Origin: Bacillota bacterium
GTDB lineage: Bacteria; Bacillota; Clostridia; Acetivibrionales; Acetivibrionaceae
DNA: 37,232 bases
NCBI GenBank assembly: GCA_023398495.1
Contig: JAEWSG010000077.1
Span: forward strand, 1-37,232
Reading direction: 5' to 3'
Positions 7,867-17,417 of the stretch are shown here, one piece after another (the first letter of the stretch is position 1; every line of letters begins with the position of its first letter). The notes under the pieces are model-generated. The model did no database searches. It was not told where the DNA came from and saw only the letters and a list, made by a program, of their open reading frames with translations. The position numbers and the translations under genes are program-made.

Positions 7867-8718
7867 TTAATCCATAATCATCCATTTACCTTCTTCATTC
7901 TTTTCTGCCTTCATAAACTCCAAGGACTCCATAACCGCTTCTGCTAAGGCTTTTGCTGCCTTTTGCCTGAACCCATCGTCCATCAGTTTTGACCGATCTG
8001 AAGAATTGGACATATACGCAATCTCAGCAATAACAGCAGGCATATTGGTTTTTCTCAACACTACAAGATTCGGTCTGTATATTATTCCGTTATCTACAGT
8101 ATTTAAACCATTTACAAGTCTTTTCTGCACAATAGCAGCAAGTTTCATCCCATCCAGCTTGTCTTCCTTAGCATTAACAGGAGGACAGTATAACGTCTCA
8201 GTTCCTTTATACCCGGCATCATTTGGCATATAATTATTGTGGACACTGATAAAAAGTGTTGCATCCAGTCTATTTGCAATGTTTACCCTTTCATCAAGAC
8301 CTACATCGACGTCCTCTTCCCGTGTATAAACAACATTTATATCCAATCCCTTGAGTATTTTTCCCAATTTTTTAGAAATGTCAAGGTTTAATTTTTTTTC
8401 ATACAAATCACCTTTTGTAGCTCCTAAATCTTCTCCACCATGTCCCGGATCTATAACAACTTTTACTTCTTTAGGTACAGGAATGCTGTTTTCTTCCTCA
8501 TCTACATCATCCGATGAATCACTATTGTTTCCATGATTATTTTCAGACTGCCCAGACTTATCATATATTTTTTCTCCATCATTGTTATGCTGTTTGATAT
8601 TTACACTCGCCACAAAAAGTATTATAAAAAAAGACGCCATTATAAGTAACCTCATTCTTATTGGCAACTTTACAAATGCATAATACACTTTTTTAATAAT
8701 TCCCATTACTGCATCCAT
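7867..8718 (-). CDS. cwlD: N-acetylmuramoyl-L-alanine amidase, CwlD-like
   Basis: A 283-residue membrane-anchored amidase_3 enzyme. An N-terminal transmembrane segment (MRLLIMASFFIILFVASVNI) is followed by a low-complexity Asn/Ser/Asp linker and the catalytic domain. Zinc and catalytic residues are visible in VVIDPGHGG, LYEKKLNLDI, LFISVHNN and PAVIAEIAYMSN. CwlD makes muramic-delta-lactam in the spore cortex together with PdaA. Assignment to CwlD rather than another amidase_3 protein rests on length, membrane anchor and clostridial context. The ATG at 8718 has GGAG upstream; an in-frame GTG at 8751 lacks a ribosome site. A strong terminator follows. Confidence 0.8.
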   Translation of the reverse strand: MDAVMGIIKKVYYAFVKLPIRMRLLIMASFFIILFVASVNIKQHNNDGEKIYDKSGQSENNHGNNSDSSDDVDEEENSIPVPKEVKVVIDPGHGGEDLGATKGDLYEKKLNLDISKKLGKILKGLDINVVYTREEDVDVGLDERVNIANRLDATLFISVHNNYMPNDAGYKGTETLYCPPVNAKEDKLDGMKLAAIVQKRLVNGLNTVDNGIIYRPNLVVLRKTNMPAVIAEIAYMSNSSDRSKLMDDGFRQKAAKALAEAVMESLEFMKAEKNEEGKWMIMD

Positions 8719-8917
8719 AATATATCTCCAAAATTTAATTTTTTTCTGCACAATTATTATCGTACAAAAAGAGTTTTTTTTCTATATGAATTTATTAACA
8801 TATTATAATGAAACAATTCAAATTTTAATTTCTACACATAGTTTAAATGACACTAATGGGGGGATTCTATGTGATTAAATAGGATGCATAAAAAAGCAGT
8901 TTAAATTATTGCTTTCC

Positions 8918-9286
8918 TCATTTTTTTGATATTTTCACTTCACGTGTAGTAATAATATCTGCACCTGTACCTAGTATATCACTACATATTGTCTGGTGAA
9001 ATTTAACCGGTGCTTTTAGCTCAACCCCTTTAAGTAACTGAACAACCTCTGATATTTTCTCTTTAGGAACCGGACGGTTACTGCGCACACTTACCAGTGG
9101 TAATACTCCGCCGCAAACCTTAACTGTCGAAGTTACAGACCTTTGAGGGTTCATAAGCTCATTGCGGGCATACTCTTCACCTTTTGGACATAAAGCGTTT
9201 TTTACAATTACAGTATCTTTGCAAATCACCTCAAGTTTGCACCCATTTGGGCAAACAATACAAGTTATCTCTTTCTCACACTTCAC
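8918..9286 (-). CDS. DUF1667 protein, glycerol-3-phosphate oxidase cluster
   Basis: A 122-residue cytosolic protein of the DUF1667 family. The N-terminus holds CIVCPNGC (C9, C12, C16), with a further conserved Cys in NALCPKGEEYARNE, which suggests metal or Fe-S binding. The GTG start at 9286 overlaps the end of the preceding FAD gene by 11 bases and is served by GGAGGTG inside that gene, so the two are translationally coupled. In Firmicutes this family is regularly the third gene of the glpA-like/FAD-oxidoreductase cluster, as here, and probably carries electrons in that complex. Its precise role is not established. Confidence 0.85.
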   Translation of the reverse strand: MKCEKEITCIVCPNGCKLEVICKDTVIVKNALCPKGEEYARNELMNPQRSVTSTVKVCGGVLPLVSVRSNRPVPKEKISEVVQLLKGVELKAPVKFHQTICSDILGTGADIITTREVKISKK

Positions 9287-10517
9287 TTATTGACACCTCC
9301 AAGCTTTCAACGCCCTTAAGATCTGATGTTTTTAAATGTACTACTGCCATCTCAGAAGGGTTTAGCCTCCTATATCTGAAGGACTTTATTATCTGTCCGC
9401 AACTGCTGAAATTCAATCTGCGATCCACCCACTGCCTATCTACTCTCATTGAGAAGGTAGCATCGTTCTTTCCCGATATAGTGTGTGGGATAACATATCT
9501 AATACCCCTTCCTGCTTTAACAGTAACTTCGTTCCGATTTTCAAATCCTTTAGCAAGATAGTTAATTACAGACCTTGCTGCTTTCTCAGCCTCATTTGAA
9601 ACGTGATCTACAAGGTCGTGAACCTGCAATACATTACCACATGCAAAAACACCTTCAATGCTAGTTTGCAGATTTTCATCCACCACTGCTCCCTGTGTAA
9701 CTTCATCTAATTCTATTCCTGCATCTTTAGACAATTCGTTTTCAGGGATCAGTCCAACCGAAAGTATGAGGGTATCACAATCAATTTTTTTGAGTGTCCC
9801 GCGTATAGGCTCACCCTTATCATCGACCTTTGCAATTGTAACGTTCTTTAGACGTTCTTTTCCCTCCATATTTACAACAGTGTGGCTCAATAAAAGCGGA
9901 ATATTATAGTCCTCAAGACATTGTGTAACATTTCTTGCAAGTCCATTTGAATAAGGCATTTTTTCAACTACTGCAATGACCTTTGAACCTTCTAGTGTAA
10001 GTCTTCTAGCCATAATAAGTCCAATATCTCCGGAGCCTAATATAACAATCCGTTTCCCAATCATGATATTTTTTAAGTTTACAAAATGCTGGGCTACACC
10101 AGCGGTAAAAACTCCGGCAGGCCTCGTACCCGGAATACCAATTGCTCCTCTTGTCCTTTCTCTGCAGCCCATGGCAAGAATTACAGCCTTTGCTTTATAA
10201 ATAATAAGTCCTTTAGGACTAAGTACTGTGATCTCTTTATCACTGCTCATATTAATTACAGTAGAACTTGTTAAAACTTCAATACATAACTTTTCCGCCT
10301 GATCTATGTATCTTTGTGCATATTCAGGACCGGTTAAAACTTCGTTAAACTTTATAACACCAAATCCATCATGAATACATTGATTCAGAATTCCTCCGGC
10401 AAACGGTTCCCGCTCTATTACAACAAGCTCTTCTACTCCGTTTTTTCCAAGTTCCACTGCAGCTGCCAACCCTGCTGGTCCAGCTCCAATGATAACTACG
10501 TCTTTATCTATTACCAT
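9276..10517 (-). CDS. FAD/NAD-dependent oxidoreductase, glycerol-3-phosphate cluster
   Basis: A 413-residue pyridine-nucleotide-type flavoprotein. It has the FAD-binding dinucleotide fold VVIIGAGPAGLAAAVELGK at the N-terminus, a second NAD(P)-binding fold KRIVILGSGDIGLIMARRL, and the conserved FAD end-motif GVFACGNVLQVHDLVD. No redox-active CxxC pair is visible, which fits an electron-transfer subunit rather than a thioredoxin-reductase-like enzyme. The start is ATG 10517, eight bases behind AGGAG; an in-frame GTG 9 bases upstream lies too close to that site. It lies between the glpA-like gene and the DUF1667 gene, so it likely accepts electrons from glycerol-3-phosphate oxidation. A gene name is withheld because the E. 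coli GlpB homology is weak. Confidence 0.85.
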   Translation of the reverse strand: MVIDKDVVIIGAGPAGLAAAVELGKNGVEELVVIEREPFAGGILNQCIHDGFGVIKFNEVLTGPEYAQRYIDQAEKLCIEVLTSSTVINMSSDKEITVLSPKGLIIYKAKAVILAMGCRERTRGAIGIPGTRPAGVFTAGVAQHFVNLKNIMIGKRIVILGSGDIGLIMARRLTLEGSKVIAVVEKMPYSNGLARNVTQCLEDYNIPLLLSHTVVNMEGKERLKNVTIAKVDDKGEPIRGTLKKIDCDTLILSVGLIPENELSKDAGIELDEVTQGAVVDENLQTSIEGVFACGNVLQVHDLVDHVSNEAEKAARSVINYLAKGFENRNEVTVKAGRGIRYVIPHTISGKNDATFSMRVDRQWVDRRLNFSSCGQIIKSFRYRRLNPSEMAVVHLKTSDLKGVESLEVSISEV

Positions 10518-10580
10518 TTTGCTCACTCCTAAATTATTAGCCCTGGTACAGTAAACTTTCGCACACCATATTAGCCCTTT

Positions 10581-12035
10581 CTATTTGACGCTCCCGCTAA
10601 AGAGCCTGGACCCTTTGCCTCTTAGTGTTACTTCTTCTACAGAAATACCGTATTCTTTTGTAAGTATTTCAACAATCCTGGTAAGACAATAACCACCCTG
10701 ACATCTTCCCATCATGGCCCTTGCTCTGTATTTTATACCCGCTAACGTTTTCACACACAGAGGGTTTTCTATAGCATCCATGATTTCTCTTTTGGTAATC
10801 TGCTCACATCTGCACACTATTTCTCCGTATTCAGGACATTCCTTTACCAGCCTGGCTTTTTCATCAGCACAAAGTTGCCTGAATTCAACAATGCCTCTTC
10901 TCTCACTTACAAATTCGGGTTTTTCTACAAGTTCTTCCTTATTCCCAATTATATCCCTTACCCTTCTGGAGATTGGCACAGAAGACGTAAGCCCAGGTGA
11001 CTCTATACCTACCAACTGTATAAGTCCTTTAACAAATTGAGATTCTCCAATGACAAAATCCCCGAATCCGCCAACTTCAGGCCCTACTAGCTTTGACCTT
11101 ATGCCAGAATAATTCCTGATAACATCTTTTATGCCAATAGGAGGAAGCAACTCCTTTGCCTCTTTAAATAACTGGTTCATAACATCTTTAGTAACACCGT
11201 AATCAGACTTTGTTTTTATATACTCAGCACTAGGTCCAATCAATATATTACCTTCAATTGTCGGAGTAAGATGAACTCCAAGCCCTCCAATTCCAGGCCT
11301 TGGCACAGGGTAAACAGGCCTACTCAGATACTTGCTTGTCCGTTTGTCCAAAATATAATACTGCCCCCTGCAAGGATATATCTTATAGCTTGCATCCCCA
11401 GCCATAGAAGAGATTTTATCCGAATATAGTCCAGCCGCATTTACAATATACCTGCAATAATAATACTTACCTCCTGCACTAATGCGGAATTTGTCTTCCT
11501 GCTTGCTTATCCCACGTACTTCGGTGTCAAAATAGAACTTCACACCATTTGTGCAGGCATTTTCAGCTAGTGCAACCGTATATATAAAGGGATTAGTAAT
11601 TGCCGTATCCGAAGATAGCATTGCACCAATGCCACCAACATGCGGTTCTAGCCTTTTAACTTCCTCCCCATCTATAAAAGAAAGCCCTGGCACACCATTC
11701 TTTTCTCCCGCATCCATCAGCTTTTCAATACCCTTAAGGTCACTTTCGTCAAATGCGACTACAAGTTTTCCGGTTTTTTTGTAAGGTACATCCAGCTCCT
11801 TACATACCTTTTCAAATCCCAGATTTCCTTCTACACATAGTTTAGCCATCAGACTTCCAGTTTTGTTATTAAATCCGGCATGAACAACAGCACTGTTTCT
11901 GCCACTTGTACCTGATGCAACATCGCTTTCCTTTTCAAACACTGCAATATCAAGCTTATACCTCGAGAGTTCTCTAGCCACAGCACACCCTACAGCTCCA
12001 GCCCCCACAATTATTATGTCAAAATAGTTTTCCAT
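10581..12035 (-). CDS. Glycerol-3-phosphate dehydrogenase-like FAD oxidoreductase (GlpA type)
   Basis: A 484-residue DAO-fold flavoprotein. The FAD motif IIIVGAGAVGCAVARELSRY opens the protein, GTSGRNSAVVHAGF follows, and a C-terminal BFD-like [2Fe-2S] domain shows CRCEQITKREI and then CQGGYC, giving a CxC plus CxxxxC ligand set. This architecture is that of anaerobic glycerol-3-phosphate dehydrogenase GlpA and its clostridial relatives, producing dihydroxyacetone phosphate. It is the first gene of a three-gene unit with the FAD/NAD oxidoreductase and the DUF1667 protein. No glycerol kinase or facilitator gene is adjacent, so the substrate is inferred. 2-Hydroxyglutarate or another hydroxy acid is a possible alternative. 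Confidence 0.85.
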   Translation of the reverse strand: MENYFDIIIVGAGAVGCAVARELSRYKLDIAVFEKESDVASGTSGRNSAVVHAGFNNKTGSLMAKLCVEGNLGFEKVCKELDVPYKKTGKLVVAFDESDLKGIEKLMDAGEKNGVPGLSFIDGEEVKRLEPHVGGIGAMLSSDTAITNPFIYTVALAENACTNGVKFYFDTEVRGISKQEDKFRISAGGKYYYCRYIVNAAGLYSDKISSMAGDASYKIYPCRGQYYILDKRTSKYLSRPVYPVPRPGIGGLGVHLTPTIEGNILIGPSAEYIKTKSDYGVTKDVMNQLFKEAKELLPPIGIKDVIRNYSGIRSKLVGPEVGGFGDFVIGESQFVKGLIQLVGIESPGLTSSVPISRRVRDIIGNKEELVEKPEFVSERRGIVEFRQLCADEKARLVKECPEYGEIVCRCEQITKREIMDAIENPLCVKTLAGIKYRARAMMGRCQGGYCLTRIVEILTKEYGISVEEVTLRGKGSRLFSGSVK

Positions 12036-12166
12036 TAATATCTATCCATTTCTTTGTATATTTTAGATAACTCTACAGGTAAAAAACAACCGTTCCAATG
12101 TGTTATTCTGCAAAAATTATATCACGAAAGCCGCTGAAATCAAACAACCTTTGGTGGAGTATTTGG

Positions 12167-12184
12167 TAAATGTGAAGAAAAATA
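12167..12184 (+). repeat. Solitary end-like sequence of the 7560-7758 element
   Basis: TAAATGTGAAGAAAAATA is identical over 18 bases to the inner end of the right arm of the element at 7560-7758. A weaker match to its tip (GGTG) stands upstream at 12153-12156. No second arm is found nearby. It lies in the roughly 220-base divergent gap between the glpA-like gene and the ECF sigma gene, where it could be a relic of an excised or degraded copy. Confidence 0.4.
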
Positions 12185-12254
12185 AAATCCACTTCAGATT
12201 TATGATAAAATAACCGAATATAACTATAGACAACATATGAAGGAAGGTGTTCAA

Positions 12255-12791
12255 TTGGATGTCAATTTGTTAAATGAACTATCCTCCGATCCGGAGAAGG
12301 GGCTTTCGACACTTATGGATACATATATGGGGCTGGTCTACACCATTGTGAGGAACAAACTTTATACAATATGCAGTAAAGAAGACATTGAAGAATGTGT
12401 CAGTACGGTTTTCTTCGAGTTTTATAAACAACGGGATGCCATTGACCTTAGTAAAGGTTCGATAAAATCTTTCCTGGCAGTTATTGCGAAAAGAAGAGCT
12501 GTTGACCTATATAGAGCAAATAGCAAGGTTGTACAAAACACTCTGCACATTAGTGAGGATATACCGTCTAAGGATATGTTGGGCACAGAGACACGGCATG
12601 TGTTAATTCAGAGCATAAAAGATTTGGGCAGCCCCGACAGTGAGATCTTCATTCGAAAGTACTACTTTGGTCAAAGCACAAAAATAATAGCAAAATCGCT
12701 GGGTATTAAAGTCAATACCATTGACAAAAAAATTTCCCGAGGTCTTGCAAAACTTAAGGAAGCACTTGGAGGTGTGTTGTTAGATGGATGA
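12255..12791 (+). CDS. ECF-family RNA polymerase sigma factor
   Basis: A 178-residue extracytoplasmic-function sigma factor. Region 2 is seen as LMDTYMGLVYTIVRNKL...DIEECVSTVFFEFYKQ, with the core contact helix SIKSFLAVIAKRRAVDLYR. Region 4 is IFIRKYYFGQSTKIIAKSLGIKVNTIDKKISRGLAKLKE, a helix-turn-helix for the -35 element. The TTG at 12255 is chosen because GGAAGGTG lies five bases upstream; the ATG at 12237 has no ribosome site. Its end overlaps the next gene by 8 bases, which marks that gene as its probable membrane partner. Such sigma factors usually activate their own operon, but no repeated promoter motif was identified here. Confidence 0.9.
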   Translation: MDVNLLNELSSDPEKGLSTLMDTYMGLVYTIVRNKLYTICSKEDIEECVSTVFFEFYKQRDAIDLSKGSIKSFLAVIAKRRAVDLYRANSKVVQNTLHISEDIPSKDMLGTETRHVLIQSIKDLGSPDSEIFIRKYYFGQSTKIIAKSLGIKVNTIDKKISRGLAKLKEALGGVLLDG

Positions 12792-15633
12792 TAAAATATT
12801 TGATGGATTGGATAATCTTGATGAACAGGAGACTAACGAACTCATTAATTCAATTGAAATTACCAAGTCAGATGGTGAATTAGATAAAAACGCCATAAAC
12901 AGAATAAAGGCTTCAGTCTTTAAAAAGGCTGGTATGGAAGTCAACCCCCGCGAAAAGCTCATACCAAACAAATTGAGATTTTTGTCAAGGTGTTTTATAT
13001 TAACAATCATAGAACTGCTGTTTTTTATCCTGTTTTCTTTTGTAGGCTGGATGGATAGCTTTCTTTCGGTAATTGGAGTAAAATCAACTGTCACCAGTGT
13101 CTTACCTTTTGTCCTGTATTTAATACTCTTTAGCACCTTTTTCTTATTCATCTATCTGATCATGTATAATATCAACAGCGAAAAGCTAAGCCTGAAAGAG
13201 TTTTTACCAAAAACCCGAATGACAATAGTGTATTTCTTTTATATGTATATCTCGATAGTGTTAAGATTATTTATACTCTTTGTTTTTTTATTCATGTTTC
13301 GAGGGTTTGCTGCCACTTTTGCATTATTACCCATATTATTCATTGTCTTTATATCATTAGAAGTGCTGTTATTTAATATAAAAAACTTTTTATTATTCAA
13401 AAATCCAAACTTGTATTATCAAGAATGGCAGTTTGACACAAAAACCTTTTTATTTGAATTGTTAAGACATGTAGGAATAATCGGACTTATTTTGATTATG
13501 TCATGCTTTATTATTATAAGTAATAATTCTGGTAATAATATAACTATATCTTCTATCCTCGGATTTGTCTTTATCTGGCTTGCCAATTCCTTCTTTGCAA
13601 CCATTGTACTGATGAAAAAAAGACATCATCAAAAATCAACCCATTATGCATTAGAAGAAAATTGCAGCATAGATACTAAAGATACTGGTAAGAAACCACT
13701 TTCTAAAAGAATGGTTTATATAAAGCAAAGAGGATTAGTGTTAGGGGTATTGGCTATAATAGGCGTTTATTCTGTTTCCCTTGTCATTCCCTATATCATT
13801 AACTACAATGCTAAAGTAAACAAACCGCATATGGAATCTTTTAAAAGCCAAAACGACGTTGCTACTTTTTTTTCAAACGTGACTTCTTCCTTTGAAACTA
13901 ATTCAAGCAATAATGATTGGGGAGAATTTTTATTTGGATTCAATAAAATGTTTATCTCCATTGCAAAACTCGAACCAGATTTTCTTTTCGGCGGTGTAGT
14001 GGCTTTTAGTAAGAAAAGTGCTGATGGTATGAACTCAGAATATTCGAGCACCAATACCCAGGTTGACAATGTTGATGAGGCTGACGTAGTTAAAACCGAC
14101 GGTGAATATATGTATTACCTCAATGAAACTAATTTATTTATTGTCGACTCTTATCCCGCTGAACAAATGGAGGTAATCCACCAGCACGACTTCTCAAGTG
14201 AGGGACTATACCCTCTAGAACTGTTCTTATATGAAGATCACCTTGCAGCGATTCTGATAAGTAGTGAAGAGCAAGCAAATAATAGATACAGCACAAAAAC
14301 CATAGTTAAAACCTATAACATTAAAGACCCCTCAAATCCCAGCATTGAAAGAGACTTCCAATTGGATTACAGATATTTATCCTCCCGCATGATAGAGAAC
14401 AATCTGTATCTTATTACATCTTCATATATAAGCGATAGTGCGGAAAACCCCGGATATATGGATTCATCACTGAGCAATTCGGTGGTAGAAATAGAATATA
14501 ATGACTTATTTCTAATGAGTAACTCAAGCAAGCAATATTCAAGAATGAATGTTGTTGCCGCATTTCCGATAGATGAACCTGATCAAAAAGCACAGGTTAA
14601 AGCCTATATAGGTGGTAATGGCGAAAACGTATATGTTTCCACCGATCATATTTTTATTGCGGATACAACAAGTAGCCCTGTTACAGAAGCACCTATTGAA
14701 GATTTCTTAGGAAGTCTTGTAAATCATGATTATGATCTTAATTTCCAAAAACACGGTACCTGTATATATAGAATCAAGATAAATGATGGCGTTATAGGTG
14801 AATTTGACAGTGCTTTTGTTCCCGGAACAGTACATAATCAATTTGCTATGGATGAGCATAAAGGTTACTTCAGGCTAACCACTCAGACAGGCAATTGGCG
14901 TTATGCCTCAAGTAATGTATACGTCTTGGATGAAAACATGAATTTATGTGGTTCCTTAAAAGGTCTTGCCCCGGAAGAACAAATCTATGCTTCAAGATTT
15001 ATGGGTGACAGGCTTTATCTGGTAACCTTTAAAGCTGTAGACCCTTTGTTTGTAATAGACTTAAAAGACCCTGAAAACCCATCTGTATTGGGTGAATTGA
15101 AAATACCGGGTTATAGCGAATATATTCATCCGCTGGATGAAAACCATATTATAGGGTTCGGTAAAAATACAGCAGGAGGAAACGATAACTTCTCCTGGTA
15201 TCAAGGGCTTAAAATGGCAATCTTCGATATTACCGATGTCAATAATCCGAAGGAAAAATTTGTTGAGCTTATAGGTGATCGCGGAACGGATTCCGAGCTT
15301 TTATACAATCACAAAGCACTTATGTATATGAAAAATCTCGAACTAATGGCTTTTCCTGTATTACTTGCAGAGACAGAAGAGGGAAGCAGTGATAGTGCCT
15401 ACGGAGATCACGTATTCCAGGGAGCATATGTATACAATGTAAACAGCAACGAAGGATTTAAGTTAAGAGGCAGAATCACACACTTTGGACAATTCGTAGA
15501 ATCCGAAGATAAAACTTGTCATATAGACAGGATAATTTATGCAAATGAATCTTTATATACTTTCTCAGGAGAAAAGATAAAGGCAACGAAATACAATGAC
15601 ATGAAGGATATTTCCGAACTTCCTCTTAAGTGA
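12784..15633 (+). CDS. Polytopic membrane protein with extracellular beta-propeller, putative sigma regulator
   Basis: A 949-residue protein. An acidic cytosolic N-terminus (about 1-65) includes INRIKASVFKKAG, reminiscent of the short segments in clostridial ECF regulators. Seven hydrophobic helices follow at about 70-90, 104-129, 147-172, 176-198, 226-246, 256-277 and 318-339. The remaining roughly 600 residues lie outside the cell. NTQVDNVDEADVVKTDGEYMYY matches the start of the Beta_propel family (WD-40-like, secreted), and repeats of the DPxNPxxxGELKIPGYSEYIHPLDE type continue to the end. It overlaps the ECF sigma gene, with GGAGGTG nine bases before the ATG. An anti-sigma role is inferred from this linkage, not from a recognised anti-sigma domain. 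Six extra helices are unusual for such regulators. Confidence 0.75.
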   Translation: MDDKIFDGLDNLDEQETNELINSIEITKSDGELDKNAINRIKASVFKKAGMEVNPREKLIPNKLRFLSRCFILTIIELLFFILFSFVGWMDSFLSVIGVKSTVTSVLPFVLYLILFSTFFLFIYLIMYNINSEKLSLKEFLPKTRMTIVYFFYMYISIVLRLFILFVFLFMFRGFAATFALLPILFIVFISLEVLLFNIKNFLLFKNPNLYYQEWQFDTKTFLFELLRHVGIIGLILIMSCFIIISNNSGNNITISSILGFVFIWLANSFFATIVLMKKRHHQKSTHYALEENCSIDTKDTGKKPLSKRMVYIKQRGLVLGVLAIIGVYSVSLVIPYIINYNAKVNKPHMESFKSQNDVATFFSNVTSSFETNSSNNDWGEFLFGFNKMFISIAKLEPDFLFGGVVAFSKKSADGMNSEYSSTNTQVDNVDEADVVKTDGEYMYYLNETNLFIVDSYPAEQMEVIHQHDFSSEGLYPLELFLYEDHLAAILISSEEQANNRYSTKTIVKTYNIKDPSNPSIERDFQLDYRYLSSRMIENNLYLITSSYISDSAENPGYMDSSLSNSVVEIEYNDLFLMSNSSKQYSRMNVVAAFPIDEPDQKAQVKAYIGGNGENVYVSTDHIFIADTTSSPVTEAPIEDFLGSLVNHDYDLNFQKHGTCIYRIKINDGVIGEFDSAFVPGTVHNQFAMDEHKGYFRLTTQTGNWRYASSNVYVLDENMNLCGSLKGLAPEEQIYASRFMGDRLYLVTFKAVDPLFVIDLKDPENPSVLGELKIPGYSEYIHPLDENHIIGFGKNTAGGNDNFSWYQGLKMAIFDITDVNNPKEKFVELIGDRGTDSELLYNHKALMYMKNLELMAFPVLLAETEEGSSDSAYGDHVFQGAYVYNVNSNEGFKLRGRITHFGQFVESEDKTCHIDRIIYANESLYTFSGEKIKATKYNDMKDISELPLK

Positions 15634-15705
15634 ATATTAATTGGTAGATAAATATTCACCGGAGACTTAATACAAAACCAAAAACATTAAACAAACTATA
15701 ATTTC

Positions 15706-15736
15706 GCTCTGTAAGAAAATTACAGAGCCTTTCTTT
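15706..15736 (+). terminator. Intrinsic terminator after the sigma/propeller operon
   Basis: A perfect 9-bp stem GCTCTGTAA/TTACAGAGC with a GAAAA loop is followed by CTTTCTTT. It lies about 70 bases after the propeller stop codon. The rest of the 320-base gap up to gerA is AT-rich; no confident sporulation-sigma promoter was found there. Confidence 0.9.
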
Positions 15737-15956
15737 ACTTAATTCTTTTTATGGTTGTAAGCCTCATAAATTTTCTCCCATAACAATTCAAATAATGATT
15801 CTTAAAACATTATACTACAAATATTTAAACAAAAGTTATTCAATTGAAATAAACTATTTGAAATACTGTCAGCCACCAGAACAAAGAAAGTCATGGTTTT
15901 AATCCAAAGGAATAAAATCTAGCTTCTTGAAAATACTATCTTCTGAGGTGAACACA

Positions 15957-17417
15957 ATGTTTTCAAGTAGGAACGGAGCAAAGCCTATAGATTTGAATTT
16001 AATAAAGGAAAAGCTTAAGGATTGTCCCGATATTATACAAAAAAAAGTGTTTATTGACGGAAATCATGAAGCTTATTTTATATATATCAAAGAAATTGTA
16101 AACATTGACCTTCTTCAAAGAGATTTTATCAGGCCAATTATTTCTTTGAGCCTTAAAGAATTATCAAACAACAACACCCTCCACAATTTACCATGCAATG
16201 AATTAACTCTGTTGCATGATTTTAATACAATAATAAAAAGAATTATGTCGGGTAGTTCCGTTTTTATATGTTCTGATCTCAATTTTGCAATATCATGTAC
16301 TGTATTGGATGTTGATAAAAGAGGAATTGAAGAACCTATTTCAGAAAAAAATATCCGTGGTCCACACGAAGGATTTATAGAATCATTAAATACGAATCTT
16401 TCCATACTTAGAAGAAAAATTAAAAATGACAGACTAAAATTCAAGACTATTACCTTAGGTGTGCAGACAAATCAAAAAGTTACTGTTGCATATATTGATG
16501 GTATAGCTAATATTGAGTTAGTTAACAGTCTATTTGACAAGATAAGCAATATAAAATTAGATGGTCTATCTGCTATAGGCTATGTTGAACAGAGTATAAA
16601 AACACATCCCTATTCCATATTTCCACAATTTTTATCTACAGAAAGACCGGATAAAGCCATGGCAGCCTTACTTGAAGGTAGAATAGTGGTATTACAGGAT
16701 GGTACCCCCGTAGTTTTAATAGCTCCGATTAATTTTATATCTTTTTTTCAGGCACCCGATGACTACAGTACATCGTGGATACACGGGTCGTTTTTACGAT
16801 TAGTCAGAGTCACAGCACTCCTCCTTGCTGTAACTCTACCTGCACTGTATATAGCCGTTACCAGTTTTCACTATTATGCAGTTCCGTTAAATCTGCTTAT
16901 TCCTTTAGCACAATCAAGGTCAAAAGTTCCCTTTCCTCCTGTAATTGAGGTTTTAATTCTTGAAGCAATAGTTGAAATGATACGCGAAGCCGCAGTCCGT
17001 TTACCTACATATATCGGGACTGCTATAAGTGTTTTTGCCAGTTTGGTTATCGGACAAGCAGCAGTTGAAGCAGGAATAGTCAGTAATGTGTTGATCGTAA
17101 TAGTCGGAGCCTCAGCTGTTGCATCCTATGTTATTCCTTCGTTTGATATGGCAATGGCTATACGCATACTACGGTTTGGTTTTATTGTTGCGGCTGCATT
17201 TTTTGGTATCATTGGTATGGTAATATGTATCGGGCTTACACTAGTTCACCTGACAGCTATGGAATCCCTCGGTCAGCCATATTTTCAGCCCTTTGCACCT
17301 TTAGTTGTTAGTGACCTTAAGGATACTTTCTTAAGACTACCACTTAAGACCATGTGGAAGAGACCAAGTATAACAAAATCCAAAAATGTAATAAGAGGTA
17401 GAAAAAATGCAAGGTAG
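15957..17417 (+). CDS. Spore germination protein, GerA family (A subunit)
   Basis: The A subunit of a Ger-type nutrient germinant receptor in the spore inner membrane, 486 residues. It has a soluble N-terminal domain with the conserved DGTPVVLIAPINFISFFQ segment, then membrane helices with FLRLVRVTALLLAVTLPALYIAVTSFH and PFPPVIEVLILEAIVEMIREA, both hallmark GerA blocks. ATG 15957 is chosen because GAGGTG lies five bases upstream; a TTG 30 bases earlier has no site. It overlaps gerB by 11 bases. The receptor presumably acts as a germinant-gated ion channel; the germinant cannot be predicted. Expression in the forespore is expected from the family but was not verified from a promoter. Confidence 0.96.
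   Translation: MFSSRNGAKPIDLNLIKEKLKDCPDIIQKKVFIDGNHEAYFIYIKEIVNIDLLQRDFIRPIISLSLKELSNNNTLHNLPCNELTLLHDFNTIIKRIMSGSSVFICSDLNFAISCTVLDVDKRGIEEPISEKNIRGPHEGFIESLNTNLSILRRKIKNDRLKFKTITLGVQTNQKVTVAYIDGIANIELVNSLFDKISNIKLDGLSAIGYVEQSIKTHPYSIFPQFLSTERPDKAMAALLEGRIVVLQDGTPVVLIAPINFISFFQAPDDYSTSWIHGSFLRLVRVTALLLAVTLPALYIAVTSFHYYAVPLNLLIPLAQSRSKVPFPPVIEVLILEAIVEMIREAAVRLPTYIGTAISVFASLVIGQAAVEAGIVSNVLIVIVGASAVASYVIPSFDMAMAIRILRFGFIVAAAFFGIIGMVICIGLTLVHLTAMESLGQPYFQPFAPLVVSDLKDTFLRLPLKTMWKRPSITKSKNVIRGRKNAR

Noticed and set aside
15780..15950. Sigma-G promoter before gerA
   Set aside because: A CATTATA-like -10 near 15810 lacks a -35 at the required spacing.
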